A stretch of 64,000 nucleotides of DNA from 12-FULL-67-14b sp963784445 (GTDB taxonomy: Bacteria; Acidobacteriota; Vicinamibacteria; Vicinamibacterales; UBA2999), in NCBI GenBank assembly GCA_963784445.1, contig CAWARO010000005.1, positions 124,001 to 188,000 on the forward strand. The letters are read 5' to 3'. The notes under the pieces were generated by a model, which worked only from the letters and a program-made list of their open reading frames with translations, was not told the origin of the DNA and searched no databases. Below are positions 23,247 to 31,853 of the stretch, one piece after another. Numbering within the stretch: position 1 is the stretch's first letter; the number at the start of each line of letters is the position of its first letter. Position numbers and translations under genes: made by a program.

Positions 23247-24188
23247 GCTGATCAGCTTCCTGAGCCGCGCCTCGATGTCCTCGCCGATCGCTTCGCGAAT
23301 CAGGTCGTCTGATTTCTTCAAGCGCGCCACGGCCTTCGCATAGGTCAGGCCGGTCTTCTGCATCACGATGGCGATCTTCACGTTCCAGCGCGCCCGCTTC
23401 AGCAGCTTGTCAGCCTCGTCGTAATCGATGTCCGTGACGATGTGGACGATGCGGCGGGCCCGATCGCGCAGCTTTTCCGATCCCAGCGCGTTCACGTCCA
23501 CCATCAGGTTGCCGTAGGTCTTGCCGATCAGGATCATCGCCGAGGTCGTCAACATGTTCAGGACGAGCTTCGTGGCGGTGCCGGCCTTGAGCCGCGTCGA
23601 GCCGGCGATGATCTCGGGGCCGACCGCGGGAGCGATGGTCAGATCGACGAACGCCTGCAGCTCGTTACGCGGATCGCAGGTCACGAACACCACCCGCGAG
23701 CCGGACTTGCGGGCGCTGGTCAACGCGCCGCGCACGAACGGCGTCATGCCGCTGGCCGACACGCCGACGACGACGTCCTTTTTCGTGGGATCGAGCCGCG
23801 TGACCGCGCGCGCGCCCTCTTCGTAATTGTCTTCCGCTCCTTCTTTCGCGCGGATGATGGCCTTGTTGCCGCCGGCCATGATGCCCTGCACGAGCTCGGG
23901 ATTGGTGCCGAAGGTCGGGGGCATCTCCGCCGATTCGACAATGCCGAGGCGTCCCGAGGTGCCGGCGCCGACGAACACGATCCGTCCGCCCTTGCGGAGC
24001 GCCTTGGCGCACATGTCGGCGCCCAGCGCGATGCGGTCGCGCTCCTTCTGGACCGCCGCGAACATGCGACGGTCTTCGGCCATCATCAAGTCAACGATGC
24101 CGCCGGCGTCGAGCTTGTCGATCGCAAGTGAAGCGGGATTGATGGCTTCGGTAGGGAGGGCCTGCCATCGCGAACGGGGTGCTGCCAC
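23238..24188 (-). CDS. murQ: N-acetylmuramic acid 6-phosphate etherase
   Basis: Removes the lactyl ether from MurNAc-6-phosphate, giving GlcNAc-6-phosphate and D-lactate in murein recycling. The 316-residue protein has the SIS domain motif FVGAGTSGRLG, followed by the catalytic-Glu segment IVESAEMPPTFG, then GVSASGMTPFVRGAL, and the conserved RLKAGTATKLVLNMLTT; a UBA-like helical tail follows (about 265-316). Length is about 18 residues above E. coli MurQ (298). It converges with nagB and diverges from xerD. It is the diagnostic enzyme of the salvage cluster. Confidence 0.97.
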   Translation of the reverse strand: MAAPRSRWQALPTEAINPASLAIDKLDAGGIVDLMMAEDRRMFAAVQKERDRIALGADMCAKALRKGGRIVFVGAGTSGRLGIVESAEMPPTFGTNPELVQGIMAGGNKAIIRAKEGAEDNYEEGARAVTRLDPTKKDVVVGVSASGMTPFVRGALTSARKSGSRVVFVTCDPRNELQAFVDLTIAPAVGPEIIAGSTRLKAGTATKLVLNMLTTSAMILIGKTYGNLMVDVNALGSEKLRDRARRIVHIVTDIDYDEADKLLKRARWNVKIAIVMQKTGLTYAKAVARLKKSDDLIREAIGEDIEARLRKLISSM

Positions 24189-24275
24189 TATCGTGTCTCT
24201 TTTCGAACTCGGAAATGCTGATGCTAGTCCTCGTGCTCGCGGCTGTCAACGTGCGCATCAGCTACACTTTGAACG

Positions 24276-25229
24276 ATGCCCGTTAATCCGCCAGGCGGCC
24301 TGCCGCGCCGTAGTTCGCAAGAAACGACTGAGCGAAGGCGGGGACACCATCTGGTTGATGCGTATTTGACGCATCTGGCAGTGGAGCGGCGGCTCTCGTC
24401 GCATACCGTTGAGAGTTACGGTCGCGACCTGGCCCAGCTTTCTGAGATGGCCGCCGGACTTGGACGGCCTATCGAAGGGCTGGATCGCCGCGCGCTCGAA
24501 CAGAACGTGCGCGCGTTGATGGGGGAGGGGCGTTCGCCGCGATCGGTGGCGCGGTCGGTGGCGTGCATTCGTGGTTTCTATCGCTATCTCGTCCTTTCCG
24601 GGCATCGCCAGGACAACCCGGCCGGCGATCTCCAGGCGCCGCGCGCGTGGAAGACGCTGCCGAAATTCCTGTCGATGGAAGAGGTCGATCGGCTGCTGCA
24701 ATCACCAGACACGACCGAGCCTCGCGGAGTGCGCGATCGCGCCCTGATCGAGCTGCTCTACGCCACGGGGTTGCGGGTGTCCGAGATGGTCGGTCTTCGC
24801 CAGCAGGATGTGAATCTCGAAAGCGGTTATCTGACGTGCACCGGCAAGGGCCGCAAGCAGCGATTGGTGCCCGTCGGCGACGAAGCGGCCGCCTGGCTGA
24901 CGCGTTACGTGACGGAAGCGCGGCCGGTGTTGCTGAAGCGCCGCGCGTCGCCGCGGTTGTTCGTCAACGCCCGCGGCGGCGCCGGGCTGACACGCGTGGG
25001 GTTTTGGAAGATCCTGAAGGCGTACGGCAAGCAGGCGGGTGTGAGCGCCTCGCTGAGCCCGCACGTGCTGCGGCATTCATTCGCGACGCATTTGCTCGAG
25101 CGCGGCGCCGATCTGCGCGCGATCCAGATGATGCTCGGTCATAGCGATCTGTCCACGACGCAAATCTACACCCACGTGCTCGAAGCGCGGCTGCGCGTCG
25201 TCTACGACAAGTTCCATCCTCGAAACTGA
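24276..25229 (+). CDS. xerD: Tyrosine recombinase XerD/XerC (chromosome dimer resolution)
   Basis: A 317-residue site-specific recombinase with an N-terminal SAM-like core-binding domain (about 25-110) and a catalytic domain. All active residues are visible: Arg in ATGLRVSEMVGL, Lys in TGKGRKQRLVP, HVLRHSFATHLL (His-x-x-Arg), the second His in MLGHSDLSTT and the nucleophile Tyr in QIYTHV. Length and motifs fit a housekeeping Xer protein rather than a phage integrase, and no attachment site or mobile genes are near. The first 25 residues are extra and the start could be internal. Its stop overlaps the next gene (TGATG). Confidence 0.93.
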   Translation: MPVNPPGGLPRRSSQETTERRRGHHLVDAYLTHLAVERRLSSHTVESYGRDLAQLSEMAAGLGRPIEGLDRRALEQNVRALMGEGRSPRSVARSVACIRGFYRYLVLSGHRQDNPAGDLQAPRAWKTLPKFLSMEEVDRLLQSPDTTEPRGVRDRALIELLYATGLRVSEMVGLRQQDVNLESGYLTCTGKGRKQRLVPVGDEAAAWLTRYVTEARPVLLKRRASPRLFVNARGGAGLTRVGFWKILKAYGKQAGVSASLSPHVLRHSFATHLLERGADLRAIQMMLGHSDLSTTQIYTHVLEARLRVVYDKFHPRN

Positions 25230-26929
25230 TGCGGTGGGCCCTTCGTCTGCTCGGGTTGGTCACGGCGGGCGCGGTGGTGGTGATCCTATTCATCTTGCCG
25301 CCTGGGTCGAGCGAGACGGCCGCTCCGCCCGCATCAACGGTGCGCGGCGTGTATCACATTCACACCGATCGGTCGGATGGCAGCGGCACGCCGGATGAAG
25401 TGGCGGAGGCGGCGGCACGCGCCGGATTGCAGTTCATCATCCTGACCGATCACGGCGACGGCACTCGCACGCCCGATCCGCCGGCGTATCGCAGCGGCGT
25501 GCTGACGCTCGATGCGGTCGAGCTCAATACCACCGGCGGGCACTACGCGGCCCTTGGGATGCCCGCGGCGCCGTACCCGTTCGCCGGGACTCCAGGCGCC
25601 GTGATCGAAGATGTGGCACGGCTCGGGGGTTTTGGCATTGCGGCACATCCCGGCTCGCCACGACCGTCGCTGCGATGGAACGACTGGGACGCGGCGTTCG
25701 ACGGCCTCGAGTGGATCAACGGCGACAGCGAATGGCGCGATGAGCCCCGTCTGCCGATTGCGCGCGCGCTGGCGACGTATCTGTTGCGTTCCCCGGAGGC
25801 GATGGCCACGCTGCTCGATCGGCCGTCGGCCGTGCTGGAGCAATGGGATCGCATTGCGCTGTCGCGGCGCGTGCTGGCCATTGCCGGCAGCGACGCACAC
25901 GCGCGGCTCGGCTTCAGTCAGCGCACCGATCCCGACATGTCGGCGATCCACGTGCCGGTGCCGGGATACACCGCAATGTTTCGCGCGCTCTCGAATCATG
26001 TCGTCCTCGATGCGCCGCTGTCTGGACGCGCGGCTGAAGATGCCGAGCGGCTACTGGCGGCGTTGAGGAACGGCCGGCTGTATTCGGTGATCGACGGCCT
26101 GGCCTCGCCGGGCGGCCTGTCGTTTACGGCCACGAGCGGAACGGGTAGCGCTCAGATGGGTGATGACCTGGCGATCGAGGGTGACGTGCAACTTCGCGCG
26201 TCGGTAAGCGCACCGCCGGGGACGACGATCGTCTTGCTGAAGAACGGCGAGCGCATCCACGAAGTGACCGATGGCGCCCTCGAGGTGAACGGCGGCACGG
26301 ATGCCGCGGTGTATCGCGTCGAGGCGTACGTCCGCGACAGCCCGGGCGGTCCACCAGTGCCGTGGATCCTGTCGAATTCCATCTATGCCGGCCTCACCAG
26401 GCCTGTGCCGCAAACGCCCGTCGAAATTGCGCCGAGCTCCCGAATTCCCGCGCGCGTGACGGAGGCAACCTTGGCGCACGGCGGCGCCGATCGGAGCGAG
26501 GTGAGTGTGGCGCCGCTCGATCCGTTGCAGCGGCGATTTGCCGGGCAGCCGCCTGTGGCCTGGTCGTTCGCGCTTTCACCGGGGACTCCGGCCGGCCAGT
26601 TTGCGGCAATCCAGATCCCGATTATCGGCGGCCTGGCGGCGTTCGATCGCGTGCGGTTCAGGGTGTCGTCGCCGAAGCCAGTGCGCGCGTGGGTGCAACT
26701 GCGCGCGCCGGTCGGCAACACCGACCGGTGGGGGACCACGTTCTATGCGGATGCGGAAGAGCGGCAGATCGATGTGCTGCTCAGCGCGTTCCTGCCAATC
26801 GGCGTGACGTCAAGCGAGCAGCCGCCGCTCGACCGCGTCGACACGCTGCTATTCGTGGTCGATACGATGAACTTCCTGCCGGGTGCGACAGGGTCAATGG
26901 TTCTGTCGGAGGTCGCGTTCGTGAAGTGA
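25229..26929 (+). CDS. PHP-domain metallophosphoesterase-like protein (CehA/McbA type), membrane-anchored
   Basis: A 566-residue protein with an N-terminal membrane helix (about 5-25) and a PHP domain (about 38-290). Metal ligands are visible in YHIHTDRSDGSGTPDEV, ILTDHGDG, IAAHPGSPR and AGSDAHARLG. The C-terminal half is beta-rich and ends in a carbohydrate-binding-like sandwich, without recognised motifs. CehA/McbA proteins hydrolyse carbaryl-like esters in a few species, but most members have unknown substrates, so only phosphoester or ester hydrolysis is suggested. Translation is probably coupled to xerD through the TGATG overlap. Confidence 0.8.
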   Translation: MRWALRLLGLVTAGAVVVILFILPPGSSETAAPPASTVRGVYHIHTDRSDGSGTPDEVAEAAARAGLQFIILTDHGDGTRTPDPPAYRSGVLTLDAVELNTTGGHYAALGMPAAPYPFAGTPGAVIEDVARLGGFGIAAHPGSPRPSLRWNDWDAAFDGLEWINGDSEWRDEPRLPIARALATYLLRSPEAMATLLDRPSAVLEQWDRIALSRRVLAIAGSDAHARLGFSQRTDPDMSAIHVPVPGYTAMFRALSNHVVLDAPLSGRAAEDAERLLAALRNGRLYSVIDGLASPGGLSFTATSGTGSAQMGDDLAIEGDVQLRASVSAPPGTTIVLLKNGERIHEVTDGALEVNGGTDAAVYRVEAYVRDSPGGPPVPWILSNSIYAGLTRPVPQTPVEIAPSSRIPARVTEATLAHGGADRSEVSVAPLDPLQRRFAGQPPVAWSFALSPGTPAGQFAAIQIPIIGGLAAFDRVRFRVSSPKPVRAWVQLRAPVGNTDRWGTTFYADAEERQIDVLLSAFLPIGVTSSEQPPLDRVDTLLFVVDTMNFLPGATGSMVLSEVAFVK

Positions 26930-26931
26930 CA

Positions 26932-26947
26932 CGCGGCTAAAGCCGCG
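26932..26947. repeat. Small palindromic hairpin (CGCGGCT-AA-AGCCGCG)
   Basis: A perfect 7-bp stem lies in the 30-base gap between the convergent PHP-domain and small membrane protein genes. There is no T tract, so it is not a classical terminator. Its central GCTAAAGC matches the loop of other hairpins in the window. Confidence 0.65.
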
Positions 26948-26959
26948 GGTCCGTGCGGA

Positions 26960-27217
26960 TCAATGTCGCCAGTTCTGTCGGACGCTCACTTCCCAGATCA
27001 AGAGCGCGATGCCGAGCCCCAACAACCCGCCGCCCAGACCCAGCAACGCCACCGCGTAATCGATGCTCGACGTGCCGTATCCGCCACGTTCGAGCGTGCG
27101 CACCATCTGCAGGCCACCGGCCGGCAGCGCCACCAGGGCGCCGACGAGCGACACCAAACCAACGATGGAGCGAATAGGGGAGCCGCGCTGCGAGCCGGCC
27201 TTCATGCGCTGTGCCAT
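26960..27217 (-). CDS. Small two-helix membrane protein, unknown function
   Basis: An 85-residue protein starting MAQRMKAGSQRG with two hydrophobic helices (about 17-33 and 52-72, the latter VALLGLGGGLLGLGIALLIW). I do not recognise a family. It starts 7 bases after the lptF-lptG fusion stop on the same strand, which suggests co-transcription. The frame is open farther upstream, but that part overlaps the permease gene and is Arg/Cys-rich, so the ATG at 27217 is preferred; a second ATG four codons later is possible. Confidence 0.7.
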   Translation of the reverse strand: MAQRMKAGSQRGSPIRSIVGLVSLVGALVALPAGGLQMVRTLERGGYGTSSIDYAVALLGLGGGLLGLGIALLIWEVSVRQNWRH

Positions 27218-27224
27218 CTGTGGC

Positions 27225-29561
27225 TCATGTCCGCACGGTGAGCAGTAGATACGCGGCCACCGCTCCGAACACCAAGTTCGGCGCCCACGCGGCCAGCATC
27301 GGATCGAGCACGCCGCTCGCGCCAAATGCCGCGAAGATGCTGATCATCACCCAATAGATCATCGCGAGGACGATGCCGACGCCAATGCCGTACATCGCGC
27401 CGCGCCGGCCCGTGGTCACCGCAAAGGGGACGGCGATCAGCGTCATCACCAGCGTCACAAACGGGAACGCCACCTTGCGGTGCAGGCCCACTTCGTGTTC
27501 GAGCACGTTGTAGCCGCTGGCGCGCAGCTCGTTGATGTAGACGCGCAGTTGCGCGAAGTTCATCAGGTCGGGTTCGCGGGCTTCGGTCACGAAGTAGTCT
27601 GCCGGCTCTAAGCGCGCCGCTTGATCGGTGAACGGCGTGAAACGGACCTGGTTGTCGGGTCCGAATTCGCGGACCCAGCCCTGGTTCATCGCCCACTGCG
27701 GTTCCGCGTCGGGTCGCGCATCCGCGGTGTAGCTGGCCTTCTGCACAAACCGTCGCGTCTTGAGGGTGTGGTCCTTCGGATCGAACTCGAACACCGCCAT
27801 GTGGTGCAGCTCCCGCCGGCGCGGGTCGTAGTACTGGTAGTGATAGATCTCACCGTTGCGGCCGGCGATCCACTTGCGATTGAGCAGGCCAAATGTCTGG
27901 GGCGACCCGGTGCGGATGTGGTGATTGAGTTGATCCGCGCGCCGATTGGCCGTGGACAGCACGTTTTCCTGGATGCCGACCAGGAATGCACCGGCCGCGA
28001 GCGCGAAGACGACCATCGGCAGCGCCGTGCGATACAGGCTGATGCCGCACGCGCGCATCACGATCAACTCGCTGTTCTTCGTCAGCAGGCCGACAGTGAC
28101 GAGCCCGGAGAGCAGCACCGCGATCGCGATGATGTAGGTCAGCCATTCCGGTGTCGACCAGAACAGGAATTCCAGCACCATGCCGGTCGAGACCTGTCCC
28201 TTGAACAGCTTGTCGGACTTGTCGATGAACGACGAGATATAGAAGAGCCCCAGCATGCCGACCGTGGTCATCGCGAGGATGCGGCCGTACTGGCGCACGA
28301 TATAGCCGTCGAGCAACGTTGGTCGCGGCAATGAAAAATGCGGGATGCGGATCACCAGCGCCGGACGCGGCCCGGCAGGCGCACCCGCGGGTGCCGGTCC
28401 GTCGTCTTCGGAGAGACGGCGTCTGACCCACGCCGGCAGTGGAATGCGGATCGGCTGGTCGGCGGATCGCGCGCGTCTGACCAGCAGGAACAGGCCGGCG
28501 GCGCCGAGGACGATATCGGGAATCCACATGGCCAGCCACGCCGGGATCCAGAACCCCTTGGTCAGGGACTCCGCCATGAACATGATGACGTAATAGGTGA
28601 AGATCACGCCGATGCCGAGCACGAACGCGGCGAGCTTGCCGTCCTTGCGGTTGCTGGTGCCGAGCGCGACGCCGAGCAGCGCGAACACGACGCACGCCAG
28701 CGGCACGGAGAACTTCTTGTGAATCTCCATGATCGGGCCATGCGGCGACTGGCCCCCTGTTTTCAGCTCGCCCGCCAGCGCCGCGAGTTCTTCGATCGCC
28801 ATCTCACGTTGGCCGCGCTGCGGCCCGGTTCGTGGGAAGACGGTCTCTGGATCGAGCGCGATGATCGTCCTCTCGAACTTCAGCACCTCGTAGGCCGCCG
28901 GATCCTCAACCTTGGTCGTGTGCCGCGTGCCGTCTTCGAGCACCATGCGAATGGTGCGCGCCTCGCGATCGATCAGCATGCGGCCGCGCTTGGCGAGGTA
29001 AAGAATCGGCTGTCCGCTGTTCTTGGTGTCGACCGCCATGACGTCGAGCCAGCCCTTGCCGTCGAGCGGCACCTCGTGGACATACAGCACCAGGTTTGGG
29101 AAGTCCTCGTAGAACACCCGCGACCGCACCTCGCCCTCGGCGCGGTCCATGGCGATCTCCTGGACCATCTCGCGGTACTTCTGGTTGCCGTCGGGCATCG
29201 CCTTCAACATCACCCACGAGGTGAGGCCCCAGCACACGACAGCAAACACCAGGACGGGGTGGAGGAGGCGATAAGGGCTGATGCCGCACGCCATCATGAC
29301 CACCACTTCGCGATCCGCCGAGAGCCGGCCGAGGCCGACCAGCAGGCCGATGAGCAAGGCCATCGGAATGGTCAGCGCCAGCGCCTGCGGCAGTAGCGTG
29401 ATAGTCAGCTGCAGGATGGTGCCGCCCGGCACACCCTTCGCAATCATCTGCTCCGCCAGGTCGATGATGAAGGGGATAATCAGGACAAAGGTGAAGACGA
29501 GCAGGGCGATCAGGAACGGCGGGATGATCTCCCGAACGACGTACCGGTCGATGATCCGCAT
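27225..29561 (-). CDS. Fused LptF-LptG lipopolysaccharide export permease
   Basis: A 778-residue protein holding two complete YjgP/YjgQ permease units in one chain. The first (about 1-370) starts MRIIDRYVVREIIPPFLIAL and has MMACGISPYRLLHPVLVF and a C-terminal helix trio; the second (about 410-778) starts LDGYIVRQYGRILAMTTVG and has VMRACGISLYRTALPMVVF and a matching end. In E. coli LptF and LptG are separate proteins of about 360 residues that form a heterodimer with two LptB subunits and lift LPS from the inner membrane. The joint is a Pro/Arg-rich linker (about 370-405). The fusion keeps a continuous frame with no stop, so it is not an artefact. LptB and an LptC/LptA fusion are encoded at 48943-51767. 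Confidence 0.92.
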   Translation of the reverse strand: MRIIDRYVVREIIPPFLIALLVFTFVLIIPFIIDLAEQMIAKGVPGGTILQLTITLLPQALALTIPMALLIGLLVGLGRLSADREVVVMMACGISPYRLLHPVLVFAVVCWGLTSWVMLKAMPDGNQKYREMVQEIAMDRAEGEVRSRVFYEDFPNLVLYVHEVPLDGKGWLDVMAVDTKNSGQPILYLAKRGRMLIDREARTIRMVLEDGTRHTTKVEDPAAYEVLKFERTIIALDPETVFPRTGPQRGQREMAIEELAALAGELKTGGQSPHGPIMEIHKKFSVPLACVVFALLGVALGTSNRKDGKLAAFVLGIGVIFTYYVIMFMAESLTKGFWIPAWLAMWIPDIVLGAAGLFLLVRRARSADQPIRIPLPAWVRRRLSEDDGPAPAGAPAGPRPALVIRIPHFSLPRPTLLDGYIVRQYGRILAMTTVGMLGLFYISSFIDKSDKLFKGQVSTGMVLEFLFWSTPEWLTYIIAIAVLLSGLVTVGLLTKNSELIVMRACGISLYRTALPMVVFALAAGAFLVGIQENVLSTANRRADQLNHHIRTGSPQTFGLLNRKWIAGRNGEIYHYQYYDPRRRELHHMAVFEFDPKDHTLKTRRFVQKASYTADARPDAEPQWAMNQGWVREFGPDNQVRFTPFTDQAARLEPADYFVTEAREPDLMNFAQLRVYINELRASGYNVLEHEVGLHRKVAFPFVTLVMTLIAVPFAVTTGRRGAMYGIGVGIVLAMIYWVMISIFAAFGASGVLDPMLAAWAPNLVFGAVAAYLLLTVRT

Positions 29562-29621
29562 CAGTCTTTATTATCACCCGCCTTCGCCCTTCGGGCCACG
29601 GCGCGGCGGGCCCGTGCGCGC

Positions 29622-31682
29622 ATGGTGAAACTCGCGTTGCTGTGGCATATGCACCAGCCGTATTACGAGGATCTCGCCACCGGCGAGCACATCCTGCCGT
29701 GGGTGCGGCTGCACGCCATCAAGGATTACTGGGGCATGGTGGCGCTGCTGCGCGAGTTCCCGCGCGTCCGCGTCACGTTCAACCTGGTGCCGTGTTTGCT
29801 GGCGCAGGTGCAGGCGTTTGCCGAGGACCGGGCCCGCGATCGCCATCTCGCGCTCGGCGTCAAGCCCGCCGCCGAGCTGACTCCCGAAGAGGCGCGCTGG
29901 ATGGTGGCCAACGGGTTTCACGCGCCGTATGCGCAGATGATCGGGCCCTATCCGCGCTACGCCGAGTTGCACGCGGCTCGCACGGCACGGCGCGCGTTCG
30001 GTGAACACGATCTGCGCGATCTCCAGGTGTGGCACAAGCTCGCCTGGATGGATCCGGATCTCCTGCTGACCGATCGGCGCCTGATCGCGCTCGTGCACAA
30101 AGGCCGCGATTACACCGAAGACGACAAGGCGGTGCTCCGCGCAGTCGAGCTCGAGTTGCTCGCGCGCGTGGTTCCCGAATACCGCGAGGCCGGCGCCCGC
30201 GGCCAAGTCGAGCTGTCGACCTCGCCGTTCTATCACCCGATCCTGCCGTTGTTGTGCGATTCGGACGCGCACCTGCGGGCGCATCCAGAGGCGGCGCGGC
30301 CGCGGGTGCGGTTCGCCCGGCCCGAGGATGCGCGGCTGCAGATCGATCGCGCGATCGCCTTTCACGAGGCGGCGTTCGGGCAACGGCCGCTCGGCATGTG
30401 GCCCTCGGAAGGATCCGTGTCGGATCACGCGCTGCAGCTGATTGCCGAGGCGGGCCTGTCGTGGATCGCCACCGACGAGGACATCCTGTCGCGTTCGCTC
30501 GGCCAGCCGATGCGGCCGGAGCTGTTATATCGGCCGTATCGCATCGGCGCCTCCGGACCCACGGCGCTGTTTCGCGATCACGCGCTGTCGGATCGGATCG
30601 GGTTCCAGTACCAGTCGTGGGACGCCACGGCGGCGGTGGCAGATTTTCTTGGCCGCGTCCGCGACGCCGGCCGTCGCTACAGCGCAGCCACCGGCGGGGA
30701 AGCCGGCATCGTCTCGGTGATCCTCGACGGCGAGAATGCGTGGGAGCACTACCCCGGCGGTGGCCGCCCGTTCCTGCGCGCGCTCTACGGCGCGCTCGAA
30801 CGCGCCACCGACATCCAGACGGTGACCATGGCCGAGGCGGCAGCCGGACCGGCGAACCCGTTGCCGGGCGTCTTTCCGGGGTCGTGGATCAACGGAGACT
30901 TCTATATCTGGATCGGCCATCGCGACGATCACCGCGCGTGGGATCAGCTGTCGGCGGCGCGCGTCGCCTTCGACGCCCGTGCGGCTCTGGTCGACAGGGC
31001 GTCTCGGGACCAGGCCTTGGAGGAAATCCTGATTGCCGAAGGCAGTGACTGGTTCTGGTGGTACGGCGACGACCATTCGTCCGACCACGACGCGGAGTTC
31101 GACGAGCTGTTCCGCCGCCACCTCCGAAACGCGTACGCCGCGCTCGGCTCGCCGGTACCCGAGGAATTGTTCGCCAGCAACATCAGCACCGGCTCGGGGC
31201 CGGATCGGCTCGCGCCATCGGGCTTCCTGACCGTGACCCTGGACGGCCGGGACACCTCTTATCTGGAGTGGGTGGGCGCAGTGTCGCCATCGCTGGCCAA
31301 GCCTGGCGGAGCGATGCAGGAAATCGCGGCCCCGTCGCTCATCGCCGAAACCCACGTCGGCCTGTCGCACGGGGCGCTGTGTCTCCGGATCAAGGGGTCG
31401 GGCCTTATTTCGGCAGTCTTGGAGGGCGCGACCCTGGCGCTGATCGTGGGGGGATCCGGGGTCCGCGTCATCCCGATCGACCGTTCCTGGATGGGGGTCG
31501 GGACCATTATCGAGGCGGCCATTCCGTTCGAGGCGATCGGCGTCAACGGCGGGTCCGAGTTTGAGTTCGCCATCCAGGTTCAGGATCGTTCGGGCGCCGT
31601 GCTCGAAACCGTGCCTCACGGCCGGTCATGGACGATCGCGATTCGACAATCGTCCTCAGCGCCGGCGGACTGGCAGGCTTAG
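29622..31682 (+). CDS. Glycoside hydrolase family 57 protein
   Basis: A 686-residue alpha-glucan-active enzyme. The N-terminal (beta/alpha)7 domain starts LALLWHMHQPYYED and has FNLVPCLLAQVQAF. The nucleophile region is GMWPSEGSVS (Glu about 263), and the acid/base region is VILDGENAWEHYPGGG (Asp about 369). A C-terminal beta domain (about 530-686) is present, as in longer GH57 amylases and branching or 4-alpha-glucanotransferase enzymes. No signal peptide is seen, so it is likely cytosolic and acts on glycogen-like polymer; the exact reaction is not determined. It is transcribed away from the lptF-lptG fusion and has no glycogen genes beside it here. Confidence 0.88.
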   Translation: MVKLALLWHMHQPYYEDLATGEHILPWVRLHAIKDYWGMVALLREFPRVRVTFNLVPCLLAQVQAFAEDRARDRHLALGVKPAAELTPEEARWMVANGFHAPYAQMIGPYPRYAELHAARTARRAFGEHDLRDLQVWHKLAWMDPDLLLTDRRLIALVHKGRDYTEDDKAVLRAVELELLARVVPEYREAGARGQVELSTSPFYHPILPLLCDSDAHLRAHPEAARPRVRFARPEDARLQIDRAIAFHEAAFGQRPLGMWPSEGSVSDHALQLIAEAGLSWIATDEDILSRSLGQPMRPELLYRPYRIGASGPTALFRDHALSDRIGFQYQSWDATAAVADFLGRVRDAGRRYSAATGGEAGIVSVILDGENAWEHYPGGGRPFLRALYGALERATDIQTVTMAEAAAGPANPLPGVFPGSWINGDFYIWIGHRDDHRAWDQLSAARVAFDARAALVDRASRDQALEEILIAEGSDWFWWYGDDHSSDHDAEFDELFRRHLRNAYAALGSPVPEELFASNISTGSGPDRLAPSGFLTVTLDGRDTSYLEWVGAVSPSLAKPGGAMQEIAAPSLIAETHVGLSHGALCLRIKGSGLISAVLEGATLALIVGGSGVRVIPIDRSWMGVGTIIEAAIPFEAIGVNGGSEFEFAIQVQDRSGAVLETVPHGRSWTIAIRQSSSAPADWQA

Positions 31683-31802
31683 CAGGGGCTTGGGGCCTTT
31701 AACCAAATAGACGTCCGCAATTCATCAACAGGCACCTTTTATTGCCTATCGCCGATGAGTCTGATAATACATGTTATGTTAACTTAAATAGCGATCAAGA
31801 CA

Positions 31803-31853
31803 GGAATCAGCAATCAGGAATCACGACCCCTGTGATTCCCGATTGCTGACTCC
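31803..31853. terminator. Long inverted repeat between convergent GH57 and parB genes
   Basis: Two 22-base arms (31803-31824 and 31832-31853) pair at 20 of 22 positions around a 7-base loop, GACCCCT; the right arm touches the parB stop codon. No T tract follows, so termination is only likely. The rest of the 170-base gap 31683-31852 is AT-richer than the window (TAATACATGTTATGTTAAC near 31767-31785) and holds no gene. Confidence 0.55.

Noticed and set aside
24276..25229. XerD as a phage or island integrase
   Set aside because: Its sequence matches housekeeping Xer proteins, and no attachment-site duplication, tRNA or mobile genes lie nearby.
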